A DNA stretch of 64,000 nucleotides from SZUA-265 sp965651905 (GTDB lineage Bacteria > Myxococcota_A > Polyangia > Polyangiales > Polyangiaceae), in NCBI GenBank assembly GCA_965651905.1, contig CBFGUG010000005.1, positions 102,946 to 166,945 on the forward strand, read 5' to 3'. Below, one piece after another: positions 35,230 to 43,071 of the stretch; within the stretch, counting starts at the first letter, position 1, and each line of letters begins with the position of its first letter. The translations under genes and the position numbers were made by a program. A model generated the notes under the pieces. The model saw nothing but the letters and a program-made list of their open reading frames with translations. It did no database searches and was not told the origin of the DNA.

Positions 35230-35595
35230 TCACTTCTTGCGCAACACACCGCGCTTGGGACCCTTGCGCGTGCGGGCGTTGGTCTTGGTCCGTTGTCCAT
35301 TGACCGGGAGGTTGCGTCGATGGCGGAGGCCGCGGTAGCAGCCGAGATCCATCAAACGCTTGATGTTCTGCTGAATCTCACGACGGAGATCACCCTCCAC
35401 CTTGAACTCGCGCTCGATGACCTCGCGAATCGAGCGAACGTCGTTCTCGCTGAGCTCGTCGACCAGGCGGTTCTCGGGAACCTCGGCCTTCGCGCAAATG
35501 GCCTGAGACGTCTTGTCGCCCACGCCGTAAATGTATCGCAGTGCATATCGCAACTGCTTGCGTCGGGGCAGATCTACTCCAGCAATACGTGCCAT
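35230..35595 (-). CDS. rpsM: 30S ribosomal protein S13
   Basis: 121 residues. MARIAGVDLPRRKQLRYALR and GCYRGLRHRRNLPVNGQRTK are classic S13 stretches; the basic C-terminal tail (ARTRKGPKRGVLRKK) contacts P-site tRNA. Confidence 0.99.
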   Translation of the reverse strand: MARIAGVDLPRRKQLRYALRYIYGVGDKTSQAICAKAEVPENRLVDELSENDVRSIREVIEREFKVEGDLRREIQQNIKRLMDLGCYRGLRHRRNLPVNGQRTKTNARTRKGPKRGVLRKK

Positions 35596-35612
35596 AAGTT
35601 ACTCCTCGGACC

Positions 35613-35726
35613 TCAGCCTTGCCGCTGCTTGTGACGCGGATTTTCGCAAATCACGCGGACAACGCCGTGGCGGCGGATGATCTTGCACTTTTCACAGATT
35701 TTCTTGACGCTGGGACGAACCTTCAT
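35613..35726 (-). CDS. rpmJ: 50S ribosomal protein L36
   Basis: 37 residues read directly from the sequence: it begins MKVRPSVKKICEKCKIIRR and ends PRHKQRQG. C11, C14, C27 and H32 form the L36 zinc site. It lies between infA and rpsM, the usual place; the gap to rpsM is 17 bp. Confidence 0.97.
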   Translation of the reverse strand: MKVRPSVKKICEKCKIIRRHGVVRVICENPRHKQRQG

Positions 35727-35738
35727 TTTCTTGCGCCT

Positions 35739-36002
35739 TCAGAGTTTCTTGGTGATTTGACCCCGATTGGGGTCGGTCGCGGACAGCCGAACTTCGACGC
35801 GGTCTCCCGCGATGAGTCGGACAATCGAAGAGCGGGCAGAGCTACTCAGACCTGCTCGAACCGTGCGCCCCGAGGAGACCGTCACGCGATACATCGCGCG
35901 GGGTAACACCTCGTTGATGGTGCCTGATTCGATCTTGCTGCTGGTCGTCGTTAGTTCCTTCCGCGGTCGTCGCTGTTCGGGTTGGTGGTTCGGGTGCGAG
36001 AT
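35739..36002 (-). CDS. infA: translation initiation factor IF-1 without a standard start codon
   Basis: The OB-fold core is plain: IESGTINEVLPRAMYRVTVS, VRAGLSSSARSSIVRLIAGD, RVEVRLSATDPNRGQITKKL. IF-1 occupies the ribosomal A site during initiation. The frame is open from directly behind the adk stop (36018) to the TGA at 35739, yet it contains no ATG, GTG or TTG before the core. The drawn start is the AUC at 36002, which would give an 87-residue protein whose first residues after the initiator are SHPNHQPEQRRPRKELT. GAGAAG sits just upstream of it. An ACG at about 35958, preceded by GGAAGGA, is another candidate. Position between adk and rpmJ is canonical. Gene identity is firm, the start is not. 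Confidence 0.85.
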   Translation of the reverse strand: MSHPNHQPEQRRPRKELTTTSSKIESGTINEVLPRAMYRVTVSSGRTVRAGLSSSARSSIVRLIAGDRVEVRLSATDPNRGQITKKL

Positions 36003-36017
36003 GCTTCTCGCGGGGAT

Positions 36018-36638
36018 TCAGTCGAGAGCTGCACGGATGCTGTCCGTGACCTTTTCGGGGCTCTGATCGCCGGAAACTGTTTTGAGCAGCCCCTTGCCCT
36101 CGTAGTAGGGCAGCAGTGCCGCGGTCTGAGCTTCGTAGGCGTCGAGGCGCGTGGCTACCACGGCCTCCTGGTCGTCGGCCCTATGTTCGAGCTCGGCGTC
36201 CGGGGGGGGCGGATTGTACTTGAGATGGTAAATCTGTCCAGTCCGAACGTCGGTGCGACGGCCCGTGGCACGCTCGACCAAAAGCTCGCGGGGCACGTCG
36301 ATTTGGAGTGCCACGTCGAGCGGCGTCCCCTTGTCGGCCAGCATGCGGTCGAGCGCCTCGGCCTGCTCAATCGTGCGAGGAAAGCCGTCGAGAATGAAGC
36401 CCTGCTTGGCGTCATCCTGCTCGATTCGCTCAGCGACGAGGCCGATCACGATCTCGTCGGGAACCAGCTTCCCAGCACTCATGTACTGCTCCGCTGCTTT
36501 GCCTAGCTCGGTGCCTGCGGCGCGCGCAGCGCGCAACATGTCACCCGTCGAAATCTTCGGGATTCCTAGGCTGCCGGTCAGGCGAGCTGCCTGGGTGCCC
36601 TTACCGCTCGCTGGAGCGCCGAGAAGAACGAGCCTCAC
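36018..36638 (-). CDS. adk: adenylate kinase
   Basis: 206 residues from a GTG start, four bases behind secY. P-loop LLGAPASGKGTQAARL, the nucleotide-binding DGFPRTIEQAEAL and the LID region (RRTDVRTGQIYHLKYNPPPP) are present; the LID lacks zinc cysteines. It interconverts ATP + AMP and 2 ADP. Its TGA is followed in the same frame by the infA coding region. Confidence 0.97.
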   Translation of the reverse strand: MRLVLLGAPASGKGTQAARLTGSLGIPKISTGDMLRAARAAGTELGKAAEQYMSAGKLVPDEIVIGLVAERIEQDDAKQGFILDGFPRTIEQAEALDRMLADKGTPLDVALQIDVPRELLVERATGRRTDVRTGQIYHLKYNPPPPDAELEHRADDQEAVVATRLDAYEAQTAALLPYYEGKGLLKTVSGDQSPEKVTDSIRAALD

Positions 36639-36642
36639 GAGA

Positions 36643-37983
36643 CTAGCCCTCTCCCTGGACTGGGCGGCGCCCAGTGAGCCGCGTCGTGCGCGGCCCGGTC
36701 AAGCCCTCGTAGCTCTGAGTGATCAGATGGGCTTCGATTTGGTTGACGGTCTCGAGCGCAACACCCACCACGATCAACAGCGAGGTGCCACCAAACTGGA
36801 AGGGCAAACGGAACGCCGTGGCCACGATTGAAGGAACCACGCAGATGACCGCCAAGTAGATCGATCCCCCAACCGTGATTCTCGACACTACTCGGTCGAT
36901 GTACTCGGCCGTCTGTCGTCCGGGTCGAATCCCGGGAATGTTCGCTTGCTGTCGCTTCAAGTTGTCCGCGACGTCCACGGGCTGGAACGTGACGGCAGTG
37001 TAGAAGAACGCGAAGAAGATGATGAGGCCACCGAACGCCGCGTTGAAGACCCAGTCGCCCTGGCTGAGGCTCGCGCTGAGCCGACCCATGCCCGGAATTT
37101 CCATCGAGGAGAGCGTCGCCGGGAAGACGAGCAAGCTCGACGCGAAGATGGGCGGGATCATGCTGGCCATGTTGACCTTGAGCGGTAAGTGCGCGCTCTG
37201 GCCGCCGTACACGCGCCGCCCGACTTGCCGCCGAGCGTACTGAATCGGAATCCGCCTCTGCGCCCGCTCGAAGAACACCACGATAGCGATGCAGATGAGA
37301 ATGATCCCGCCAACAATCAGCAGCGTAAGCGGCTGAATCTGCCCCGCGTTGGCAGCGACGTACTGCGTTGCCGAGCTCGGGATGCCACTTACGATGGAGG
37401 CGAAGATGATGAGTGAGATGCCGTTGCCGATCCCGCGATCGGTTGCTTGCTCACCGAGCCACATCACGAGGCCTGTGCCAGTAGTGAGCGTCAGGATCGT
37501 CATCAGGCGAAAGCCCCAACCCGGATCGGCTACCACGTCGCCGAATTGACCACCGCCGACGTCAGCGTTCTGGCCTTCGAGCATCTGAGCAACCCAAAAC
37601 GACTGCATGATGCTGAGACCGATCGCGCCGTATCGAGTCCATTGCTCGAGCTTGCGGCGCCCCTGTTCGCCCTCGCGCCGCATCTCTTCGACCTGCTTCG
37701 ATACCAGGCCCATCAGCTGCATGATGATGCTCGCCGAGATGTAGGGCATGATGCCCAAAGCGAAGATCGAGAGGTTCTCCAGCGCGCCGCCCGAAAACAA
37801 GTTGAGCATCGCGACGAGCCCGCCTTGTTGTCCAACTAGCGCCTGCATCACCGTCCGGTCGACGCCGGGAATGGTGATGAAGACCCCGAGGCGGTACACC
37901 ACCAAGATCCCGAGAGAGAACAGGATGCGATTCCTGAGCTCGGGGATCCTGGGGATGTTCGAAAAGCCGCGAAACAGGTTCAT
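36643..37983 (-). CDS. secY: protein translocase channel subunit SecY
   Basis: 446 residues with ten membrane helices. Conserved stretches include RLGVFITIPGVDR, LNLFSGGALENLSIFALGIM, PYISASIIMQL, the cytoplasmic loop ERAQRRIPIQYARRQVGRR and the late RPGRQTAEYIDRVVSRIT. It forms the inner-membrane channel with SecE, which is encoded at the other end of the array. Confidence 0.98.
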   Translation of the reverse strand: MNLFRGFSNIPRIPELRNRILFSLGILVVYRLGVFITIPGVDRTVMQALVGQQGGLVAMLNLFSGGALENLSIFALGIMPYISASIIMQLMGLVSKQVEEMRREGEQGRRKLEQWTRYGAIGLSIMQSFWVAQMLEGQNADVGGGQFGDVVADPGWGFRLMTILTLTTGTGLVMWLGEQATDRGIGNGISLIIFASIVSGIPSSATQYVAANAGQIQPLTLLIVGGIILICIAIVVFFERAQRRIPIQYARRQVGRRVYGGQSAHLPLKVNMASMIPPIFASSLLVFPATLSSMEIPGMGRLSASLSQGDWVFNAAFGGLIIFFAFFYTAVTFQPVDVADNLKRQQANIPGIRPGRQTAEYIDRVVSRITVGGSIYLAVICVVPSIVATAFRLPFQFGGTSLLIVVGVALETVNQIEAHLITQSYEGLTGPRTTRLTGRRPVQGEG

Positions 37984-38013
37984 CGGGAAGTCTCGTAGGG
38001 AGCGGAGTCGAAA

Positions 38014-38499
38014 TCAGGTAGCGTCTGACGTCGCGGCATCGGCGGAAGCGCCCAAAACCACGACCTTGCCGCCGGCCTTTTCGATCTTTTCCACGGCACT
38101 CTTGCTGAACTTGTGAGCCGATACCGTCAGCTTCTTCGTCAACTCACCCTCGCCCAGAATCTTGATCGAGTCGGTGGTGCCCTGAAGCAGACGAGCGGTG
38201 CGCAGCACCTCTTCCGTCACCTCGGTGCCCGAGTCGAATCGCTCGAGGGTCGCGACGTTGATTGCGGTCGTGACCTTAGGAAACGGAACGCGGAATCCGC
38301 GCTTCGGAAGCCGTCGTTGAATAGGCGTCTGACCGCCCTCGAAGTGCAGCTTGCTGATGTTGCCGCCATTGCGCGCTTTTTGGCCCTTGAAACCACGACC
38401 GCAGGTCTTGCCCTGGGTCGAGCCTCGGCCACGCCCTTCGCGGCGCTCACTGTGACGGGCTCCAGCGGGAGCAGCTAGCCTAGCTAGTAGATCGCTCAT
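38014..38499 (-). CDS. rplO: 50S ribosomal protein L15
   Basis: 161 residues beginning MSDLLARLAAPAGARH. The glycine/arginine-rich RGRGSTQGKTCGRGFKGQKAR and FEGGQTPIQRRLPKRGF are diagnostic. The ATG at 38499 overlaps the rpmD stop (ATGA); a longer frame upstream is antifunctional sequence inside rpmD and rpsE. Confidence 0.97.
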   Translation of the reverse strand: MSDLLARLAAPAGARHSERREGRGRGSTQGKTCGRGFKGQKARNGGNISKLHFEGGQTPIQRRLPKRGFRVPFPKVTTAINVATLERFDSGTEVTEEVLRTARLLQGTTDSIKILGEGELTKKLTVSAHKFSKSAVEKIEKAGGKVVVLGASADAATSDAT

Positions 38500-38681
38500 G
38501 ACTTCTCCTCCTGCACCGAAACCAGGTGCAGCACCTTGCGGATCATGCCGCGAAAGGACGGCGTGTTGGCCACGGTCACCGAGCTGCCAACACCCCGCAG
38601 TCCCAAGCCTTTGAGCACGAGACGCTGCGGGTGGGGACGCCCGATCTGGCTGCGAATCTGCTTTACGACCAGTTGCGTCAT
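38496..38681 (-). CDS. rpmD: 50S ribosomal protein L30
   Basis: 61 residues: LVVKQIRSQIGRPHPQRLVL and GLGLRGVGSSVTVANTPSFR are the L30 pattern. Overlaps both rpsE and rplO by four bases. Confidence 0.97.
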   Translation of the reverse strand: MTQLVVKQIRSQIGRPHPQRLVLKGLGLRGVGSSVTVANTPSFRGMIRKVLHLVSVQEEKS

Positions 38682-39238
38682 GGAGCCTCTCCCTCGATTG
38701 AGACGGCCGGGGCCACGGCGTAGCGTGCGATCGGATAGTCACCAGCAACGTGATCCACCTCGAGACCGCGTCGCTTGGCGAACTCCTCTGCAGACGCGAG
38801 CCCGCGCAGAGCTTCGACCGTCGCGTACACGGCGTTGTACTTGTTCGCGGAGCCCAGGCACTTCGAGAGAATGTCGTGAATGCCAGCGGACTCCACCACA
38901 GCGCGCACGGGGCCGCCCGCGATGACGCCAGTACCCGGGGCTGCGGGGCGCAGCAAAACCTTGCCCGCGCCGAAGTGACCCGTCACGTCGTGGGGAATCG
39001 TGACGCCGACCAACGGCACCTTGAACATGTTCTTTCGCGCCTGGTCGTTACCCTTACGAATCGCCTCGGGCACCTCGTTGGCCTTGCCGAGGCCGACGCC
39101 GACGTGACCGGCTTCGTCACCCACTACGATCAACGCAGCGAAGCTGAAGCGGCGACCACCCTGCACCACCTTCGCGACGCGGTTGATGTGAATGACGCGC
39201 TCTTTGATGCGGTCTTCGTCTAGTTCTTCAAAAGCCAT
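38678..39238 (-). CDS. rpsE: 30S ribosomal protein S5
   Basis: 186 residues. The S5 dsRNA-binding domain (KVVQGGRRFSFAALIVVGDE, GLGKANEVPEAIRKG) and C-terminal domain (AGIHDILSKCLGSANKYNAV) are intact. S5 helps decoding accuracy at the mRNA entry channel. Confidence 0.99.
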   Translation of the reverse strand: MAFEELDEDRIKERVIHINRVAKVVQGGRRFSFAALIVVGDEAGHVGVGLGKANEVPEAIRKGNDQARKNMFKVPLVGVTIPHDVTGHFGAGKVLLRPAAPGTGVIAGGPVRAVVESAGIHDILSKCLGSANKYNAVYATVEALRGLASAEEFAKRRGLEVDHVAGDYPIARYAVAPAVSIEGEAP

Positions 39239-39264
39239 TTTTTTACTCCAAAACCCAGGCTAGC

Positions 39265-39621
39265 TCAGAACTTCAGCCCAGCTTCACGCGCCGCATCTGC
39301 CAATGCGCGCACGCGACCGTGATACATGAAACCGTTGCGATCGAAGACGACCGACTCGACCTTTTTCTCCAAGCAGGCCTTGGCGATCAGCGCCCCGACC
39401 GCTTTGGCTGCGTCGATCTTCGTGCCTTCGGCAGCGCCCTTGACGTCACCCGAGAGGGTTGAAGCGTGAGCGACGGTGACGCCTTCGGTGTCATTGACGA
39501 CCTGGGCGTAGATGTGTTTGGCCGTCCTGAAGACGCTCAAACGAGGTCGCTCGGCGGTGCCCGAAATCTTGTTACGGATGCGAAACTTGCGGCGCTGACG
39601 CCCAGTGATCTTCTTGCTCAT
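39265..39621 (-). CDS. rplR: 50S ribosomal protein L18
   Basis: 118 residues. RIRNKISGTAERPRLSVFRT, HIYAQVVNDTEGVTVAHAST and FDRNGFMYHGRVRALADAAR are L18 landmarks. L18 binds 5S rRNA. Confidence 0.98.
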   Translation of the reverse strand: MSKKITGRQRRKFRIRNKISGTAERPRLSVFRTAKHIYAQVVNDTEGVTVAHASTLSGDVKGAAEGTKIDAAKAVGALIAKACLEKKVESVVFDRNGFMYHGRVRALADAAREAGLKF

Positions 39622-39657
39622 GATAAGCCTCGAAAACTCTCGAACCCACGCGGGTTC

Positions 39658-40233
39658 TTACTTCTTGCCAGCCTTACCAGCCTTGCGCCGGATCTGCTCG
39701 CCGCGATAACGAACACCTTTGCCACCGTACGGTTCTGGCGGACGGAAGGAACGGATGGTGGCCGCAGCCTGACCGAGCGCCGCCTTGTCGGGAGAGCTCA
39801 AGTGCACGATCGTGCCCTTGGCTTCCTTGGGTACTTCGGCGGAAACGCTGTCGGGCGGGGTGTACTCGACCGGGTGGGAAAGACCGAGTGCGAAATGCAG
39901 CGTCTTGCCCTTCTGCTCGCAACGGTAACCAACGCCATGCAGCTCGAGGGTACGCGTGTAGCCTTCGGCGCAGCCTTTGACCACGTTGGCGAGCAACGCA
40001 CGACCGAGCCCCTGCAAGCGGGGCGCGTCGTTGCCGGGAGCCGAGCTCGAGACGACCAACTTGCCGTCGTCCTGCTTGACCGTGACTGACTCGGGGAAAA
40101 CCAACGAAAGGTTCCCTTTCGGACCTTTGACGTCGCACTTTCCATCTCCGAGATTGATGGTGACACCCGAGGGGATGTCGACTGGGATCTTGCCCAAGCG
40201 AGACTGCTTGGGCGCTGTAGCTGCTTCGGTCAT
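39658..40233 (-). CDS. rplF: 50S ribosomal protein L6
   Basis: 191 residues. MTEAATAPKQSRLGKIPVDI starts the protein; LELHGVGYRCEQKGKTLHFA and the terminal PPEPYGGKGVRYRGEQIRRK are characteristic. The ATG at 40233 overlaps the rpsH stop (TGATG) and has GAGG seven bases upstream; a TTG at 40248 is an unlikely alternative. Confidence 0.97.
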   Translation of the reverse strand: MTEAATAPKQSRLGKIPVDIPSGVTINLGDGKCDVKGPKGNLSLVFPESVTVKQDDGKLVVSSSAPGNDAPRLQGLGRALLANVVKGCAEGYTRTLELHGVGYRCEQKGKTLHFALGLSHPVEYTPPDSVSAEVPKEAKGTIVHLSSPDKAALGQAAATIRSFRPPEPYGGKGVRYRGEQIRRKAGKAGKK

Positions 40234-40634
40234 CACCAAACCTCGCAAAGAATCTCGCCGCCCACACGCTGCTTGCGAGCCTCTTGATCGGTCATCAGCC
40301 CCCGAGAGGTACTGATGATCGAGATGCCCAAGCCGTTGAGCACGCGTGGAATGTGATCGTGACGAGCGTAGACGCGGCGTCCGGGGCGCGACACTCGACG
40401 CATGCCCGAGAACGCACTGCTGCGCTCGCGATCGTACTTGAGAGCAACGACCAGGCTGCTGTGCTGAGGGCCGTCGCCGGACTCCGAGCGCAGGTCCGCG
40501 ATGTAGCCTTCTCGTTTGAGAATCTCACCGATCGCGGCCTTGATCTTGCTCGCGGGGATCTTCGTGACTTCGTGCTGCGCAATCGCTGCGTTGCGGATGC
40601 GCGCCAACATATCTGAAATCGGGTCGGTTACCAT
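40233..40634 (-). CDS. rpsH: 30S ribosomal protein S8
   Basis: 133 residues: MVTDPISDMLARIRNAAIAQ and the C-terminal VLNGLGISIISTSRGLMTDQEARKQ-type motif, ending GGEILCEVW, define S8. The internal loop (RVSRPGRRVYARHDHIPRVL) is standard. Confidence 0.99.
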   Translation of the reverse strand: MVTDPISDMLARIRNAAIAQHEVTKIPASKIKAAIGEILKREGYIADLRSESGDGPQHSSLVVALKYDRERSSAFSGMRRVSRPGRRVYARHDHIPRVLNGLGISIISTSRGLMTDQEARKQRVGGEILCEVW

Positions 40635-40649
40635 TTGCCTAAGCCCTCT

Positions 40650-40835
40650 TCACCAACTCGCCTTGGTCACCCCGGGAAGCTCTCCGCGGAGAGCCATGGT
40701 CCGGAAGCACACACGACACAGCCTGAAATCTCGATAAACAGCCTTCGCTCGACCGCAGGTGTTGCACCTGTTGACGGCCCGAGTCGAAAACTTCGGGGTA
40801 CGGTTCATCTTCGCCCACTGACAAGCACGTGCCAT
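40650..40835 (-). CDS. rpsN: 30S ribosomal protein S14, zinc type (type Z)
   Basis: 61 residues starting MARACQWAKMNRTPKFSTRA. C24/C27 and C40/C43 form a zinc finger, the short S14 type. The start at 40835 excludes an upstream extension that overlaps rplE without similarity. Confidence 0.98.
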   Translation of the reverse strand: MARACQWAKMNRTPKFSTRAVNRCNTCGRAKAVYRDFRLCRVCFRTMALRGELPGVTKASW

Positions 40836-40839
40836 CTGC

Positions 40840-41391
40840 TCAACTCCTGAACGGCATGCCGAGCTGAGCGAGCAACTCTTTGCCCTCTTCGTTCGTCTCG
40901 GCTGTGGTGACAAAAGTAATGTTCATTCCGCGGCTGGCGTCGACCTTGTCGAAGTCGATCTCCGGGAAAACGATCTGTTCTTTGAGGCCCAGCGTGTAGT
41001 TGCCAGCCCCGTCGAAAGCCTTGTTGCTGATGCCGCGAAAGTCTCGAACCCTGGGCAGCGCCAAGCTGACCAGACGATCCATGAACTCCCACATGCGTTC
41101 GCGGCGAAGAGTGACCATGACGCCAATCGGCATGTTCTCGCGCAGCTTGAAACCAGCGATGCTCTTCTTAGCGCGGGTTACCACGGGTTTTTGCCCCGTG
41201 ATCGTCGTGATCTCGTGAACCGCGGCGTCGATCAGCTTGGGGTTACCGACAGCTGCGCCGAGGCCCATGTTGACCACGATGCGTTGCAGACGAGGTACCT
41301 GCATCGCGTTCTTGTAACCGAAGCGCTTCTTCAGCGCGTCGATGACTTTGCTTTCGTACAACTCGCGAAAGCGTGGTTGGTAGTCGCTCAT
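40840..41391 (-). CDS. rplE: 50S ribosomal protein L5
   Basis: 183 residues. PRLQRIVVNMGLGAAVGNPK, TGQKPVVTRAKKSIAGFKLR and FPEIDFDKVDASRGMNITFV are L5 signatures. It binds 5S rRNA and contacts P-site tRNA. Confidence 0.99.
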   Translation of the reverse strand: MSDYQPRFRELYESKVIDALKKRFGYKNAMQVPRLQRIVVNMGLGAAVGNPKLIDAAVHEITTITGQKPVVTRAKKSIAGFKLRENMPIGVMVTLRRERMWEFMDRLVSLALPRVRDFRGISNKAFDGAGNYTLGLKEQIVFPEIDFDKVDASRGMNITFVTTAETNEEGKELLAQLGMPFRS

Positions 41392-41407
41392 GACTTGATC
41401 CGCTCTC

Positions 41408-41731
41408 TTATGCTTCCGCCTGCGCGGGCTGGATGATCGCTCCGCTCTTGGCGACGCGGACTTTCTTGCCGTCGCGCACTTCGTGGCGGACGCGGGTTGG
41501 TTTGCCTGTCTCGGGGTCGACGGGCATGACGTTGGATGCCGCGAGCGGCGCCTCCATGGTCACGATGCCGCCCGGACGCTGGGGAGACGGGCTGGTGTGA
41601 CGCTTGACGAGGTTCACGCCCTCTATCACGACGCGCTGCTCACCCTTGAGCACCTTTTTGATCTTGCCTTCGGTGCCCTTGTGGGCGCCAGCGACGACGA
41701 CGACCTTGTCTCCAGTTTGTAGGCGACGCAT
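41408..41731 (-). CDS. rplX: 50S ribosomal protein L24
   Basis: 107 residues. The KOW core (LQTGDKVVVVAGAHKGTEGK) and GVNLVKRHTSPSPQRPGGIV mark L24. ATG at 41731 has GGAGG seven bases upstream and overlaps the rplN stop as TGATG; the GTG one codon earlier is less well placed. Confidence 0.98.
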   Translation of the reverse strand: MRRLQTGDKVVVVAGAHKGTEGKIKKVLKGEQRVVIEGVNLVKRHTSPSPQRPGGIVTMEAPLAASNVMPVDPETGKPTRVRHEVRDGKKVRVAKSGAIIQPAQAEA

Positions 41732-42102
41732 CACAACACCTCCGGGGCGAGACTGACGATCTTCATGAATCGCTTGGCACGCAGCTCACGAGCGACTGGT
41801 CCGAAGATACGCGTACCGATCGGCTCTCGTGTCTGCTTGTTGATGATTACCGCGCTGTTGTTGTCGAAGCGGATGTAGCTGCCGTCGGGACGGCGGAGTT
41901 CCTTCTTCGTGCGGACGATTACGGCTTGCGCCGTGTCGCCTTTGCGCACCTTGCTGTTCGGCATGGCCTCGCGGATGCTGACGACAATCACGTCGCCGAC
42001 GCTCGCGTAGCGACGCTTGGAGCCGCCGAGCACCTTGATGCACTTGACGGACTTGGCCCCAGAGTTGTCGGCAACGCTCAGAACTGACTCGACCTGAATC
42101 AT
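41731..42102 (-). CDS. rplN: 50S ribosomal protein L14
   Basis: 123 residues. MIQVESVLSVADNSGAKSVK, RRYASVGDVIVVSIREAMPN and EPIGTRIFGPVARELRAKRF are typical. First gene of the spc block here, 27 bp after rpsQ. Confidence 0.99.
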   Translation of the reverse strand: MIQVESVLSVADNSGAKSVKCIKVLGGSKRRYASVGDVIVVSIREAMPNSKVRKGDTAQAVIVRTKKELRRPDGSYIRFDNNSAVIINKQTREPIGTRIFGPVARELRAKRFMKIVSLAPEVL

Positions 42103-42129
42103 GGCATTCTCTCCTGAATCCGCATCGCC

Positions 42130-42441
42130 TCAGGCGATCGGAGCGCGCTCGATCAGGCGCACGACCTTCCAACGCTTGTGCTTGGAGATGGGGCGGTGCT
42201 CCATGATCTCGACGCGGTCGCCCGTGTTGTACTCGTTGCTCTCGTCGTGAGCCTGGTAGCGGCGACGAACCTTGACGTACTTCTTGTACATGCGGTCCAT
42301 CTTGTAACGCACCACCTCGACCACGACGGTCTTGGCCATCTTGTCGCTGGCAACGCGACCGATCATTCGTCGCTTGTAGGCGACCTTGCCGACGGCAGCG
42401 GCCTGATCGGCGGCTGCCACAGTCTCCACAGCTTCGCTCAC
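42130..42441 (-). CDS. rpsQ: 30S ribosomal protein S17
   Basis: 103 residues, about 15-20 longer than usual because of an Ala-rich N-terminus (MSEAVETVAAADQAAAVGK). The core RRMIGRVASDKMAKTVVVEV and the end NTGDRVEIMEHRPISKHKRW are diagnostic. Overlaps rpmC by four bases. Confidence 0.97.
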   Translation of the reverse strand: MSEAVETVAAADQAAAVGKVAYKRRMIGRVASDKMAKTVVVEVVRYKMDRMYKKYVKVRRRYQAHDESNEYNTGDRVEIMEHRPISKHKRWKVVRLIERAPIA

Positions 42442-42641
42442 GATGCACTTCCTTCATTGTTACGCTCGCGCAAGATCGTCTCGATACGAGCGAGGTCGCG
42501 ACGCGCCGTACGCAGCAAGCTCGTGTCTTCGAGCTGGCCCGTGTGATTCTTCATACGATTGTCGAACAGCTCACGTCGCGTCAAGGTGCGCAACTCGAGC
42601 AAGTCCGTGGTCTCGCGCTCTCTGAGGTCCTTGGCCTTCAT
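42438..42641 (-). CDS. rpmC: 50S ribosomal protein L29
   Basis: 67 residues starting MKAKDLRERETTDLLELRT. The helical hairpin FDNRMKNHTGQLEDTSLLRT and ARRDLARIETILRERN fit L29. The ATG at 42641 overlaps the rplP stop (TGATG). Confidence 0.96.
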   Translation of the reverse strand: MKAKDLRERETTDLLELRTLTRRELFDNRMKNHTGQLEDTSLLRTARRDLARIETILRERNNEGSAS

Positions 42642-43054
42642 CAGAAGTCTCCTCGCGCCATGAAGCGGCAAGTCATCGGCAGCTTCGTGGCGGCTAGCTT
42701 GAACGCAGCGCGTGCCTGCTCTTCGGTGACACCCGAAATCTCGAACAGCACCTTGCCAGGCTTGACGGGCGAGACCCAGAGCTCGACCGAACCCTTGCCC
42801 TTACCCATGCGAACCTCGAGCGGCTTCTTCGTGACTGGCTTGTCGGGGAACACTCGGATGAAGAGCTTTCCTTGACGCTTGACGGAACGCATGATCGCCA
42901 TACGACCCGCTTCGATCTGGCGAGCACTCACGCGAGCGGCCTCGGTGGCCTGCAGCGCGAAGTCGCCGAACGACACGTCCGAGCCGCGCCACGCTAGGCC
43001 GCGGTTCTTGCCCTTTCGCTGCTTGCGAAACTTAGTACGTTTGGGTTGAAGCAT
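42641..43054 (-). CDS. rplP: 50S ribosomal protein L16
   Basis: 137 residues. MLQPKRTKFRKQRKGKNRGL, ARQIEAGRMAIMRSVKRQGK and VRMGKGKGSVELWVSPVKPG are L16 landmarks. It stabilises A-site tRNA near the peptidyl transferase centre. Confidence 0.99.
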   Translation of the reverse strand: MLQPKRTKFRKQRKGKNRGLAWRGSDVSFGDFALQATEAARVSARQIEAGRMAIMRSVKRQGKLFIRVFPDKPVTKKPLEVRMGKGKGSVELWVSPVKPGKVLFEISGVTEEQARAAFKLAATKLPMTCRFMARGDF

Positions 43055-43071
43055 GATTCTTCCTCACCCGT

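Noticed and set aside
38500..38748. 83-codon upstream extension of the rplO frame
   Set aside because: It lies across rpmD and the end of rpsE in another frame and has no similarity to L15; the ATG at 38499 gives a normal L15.
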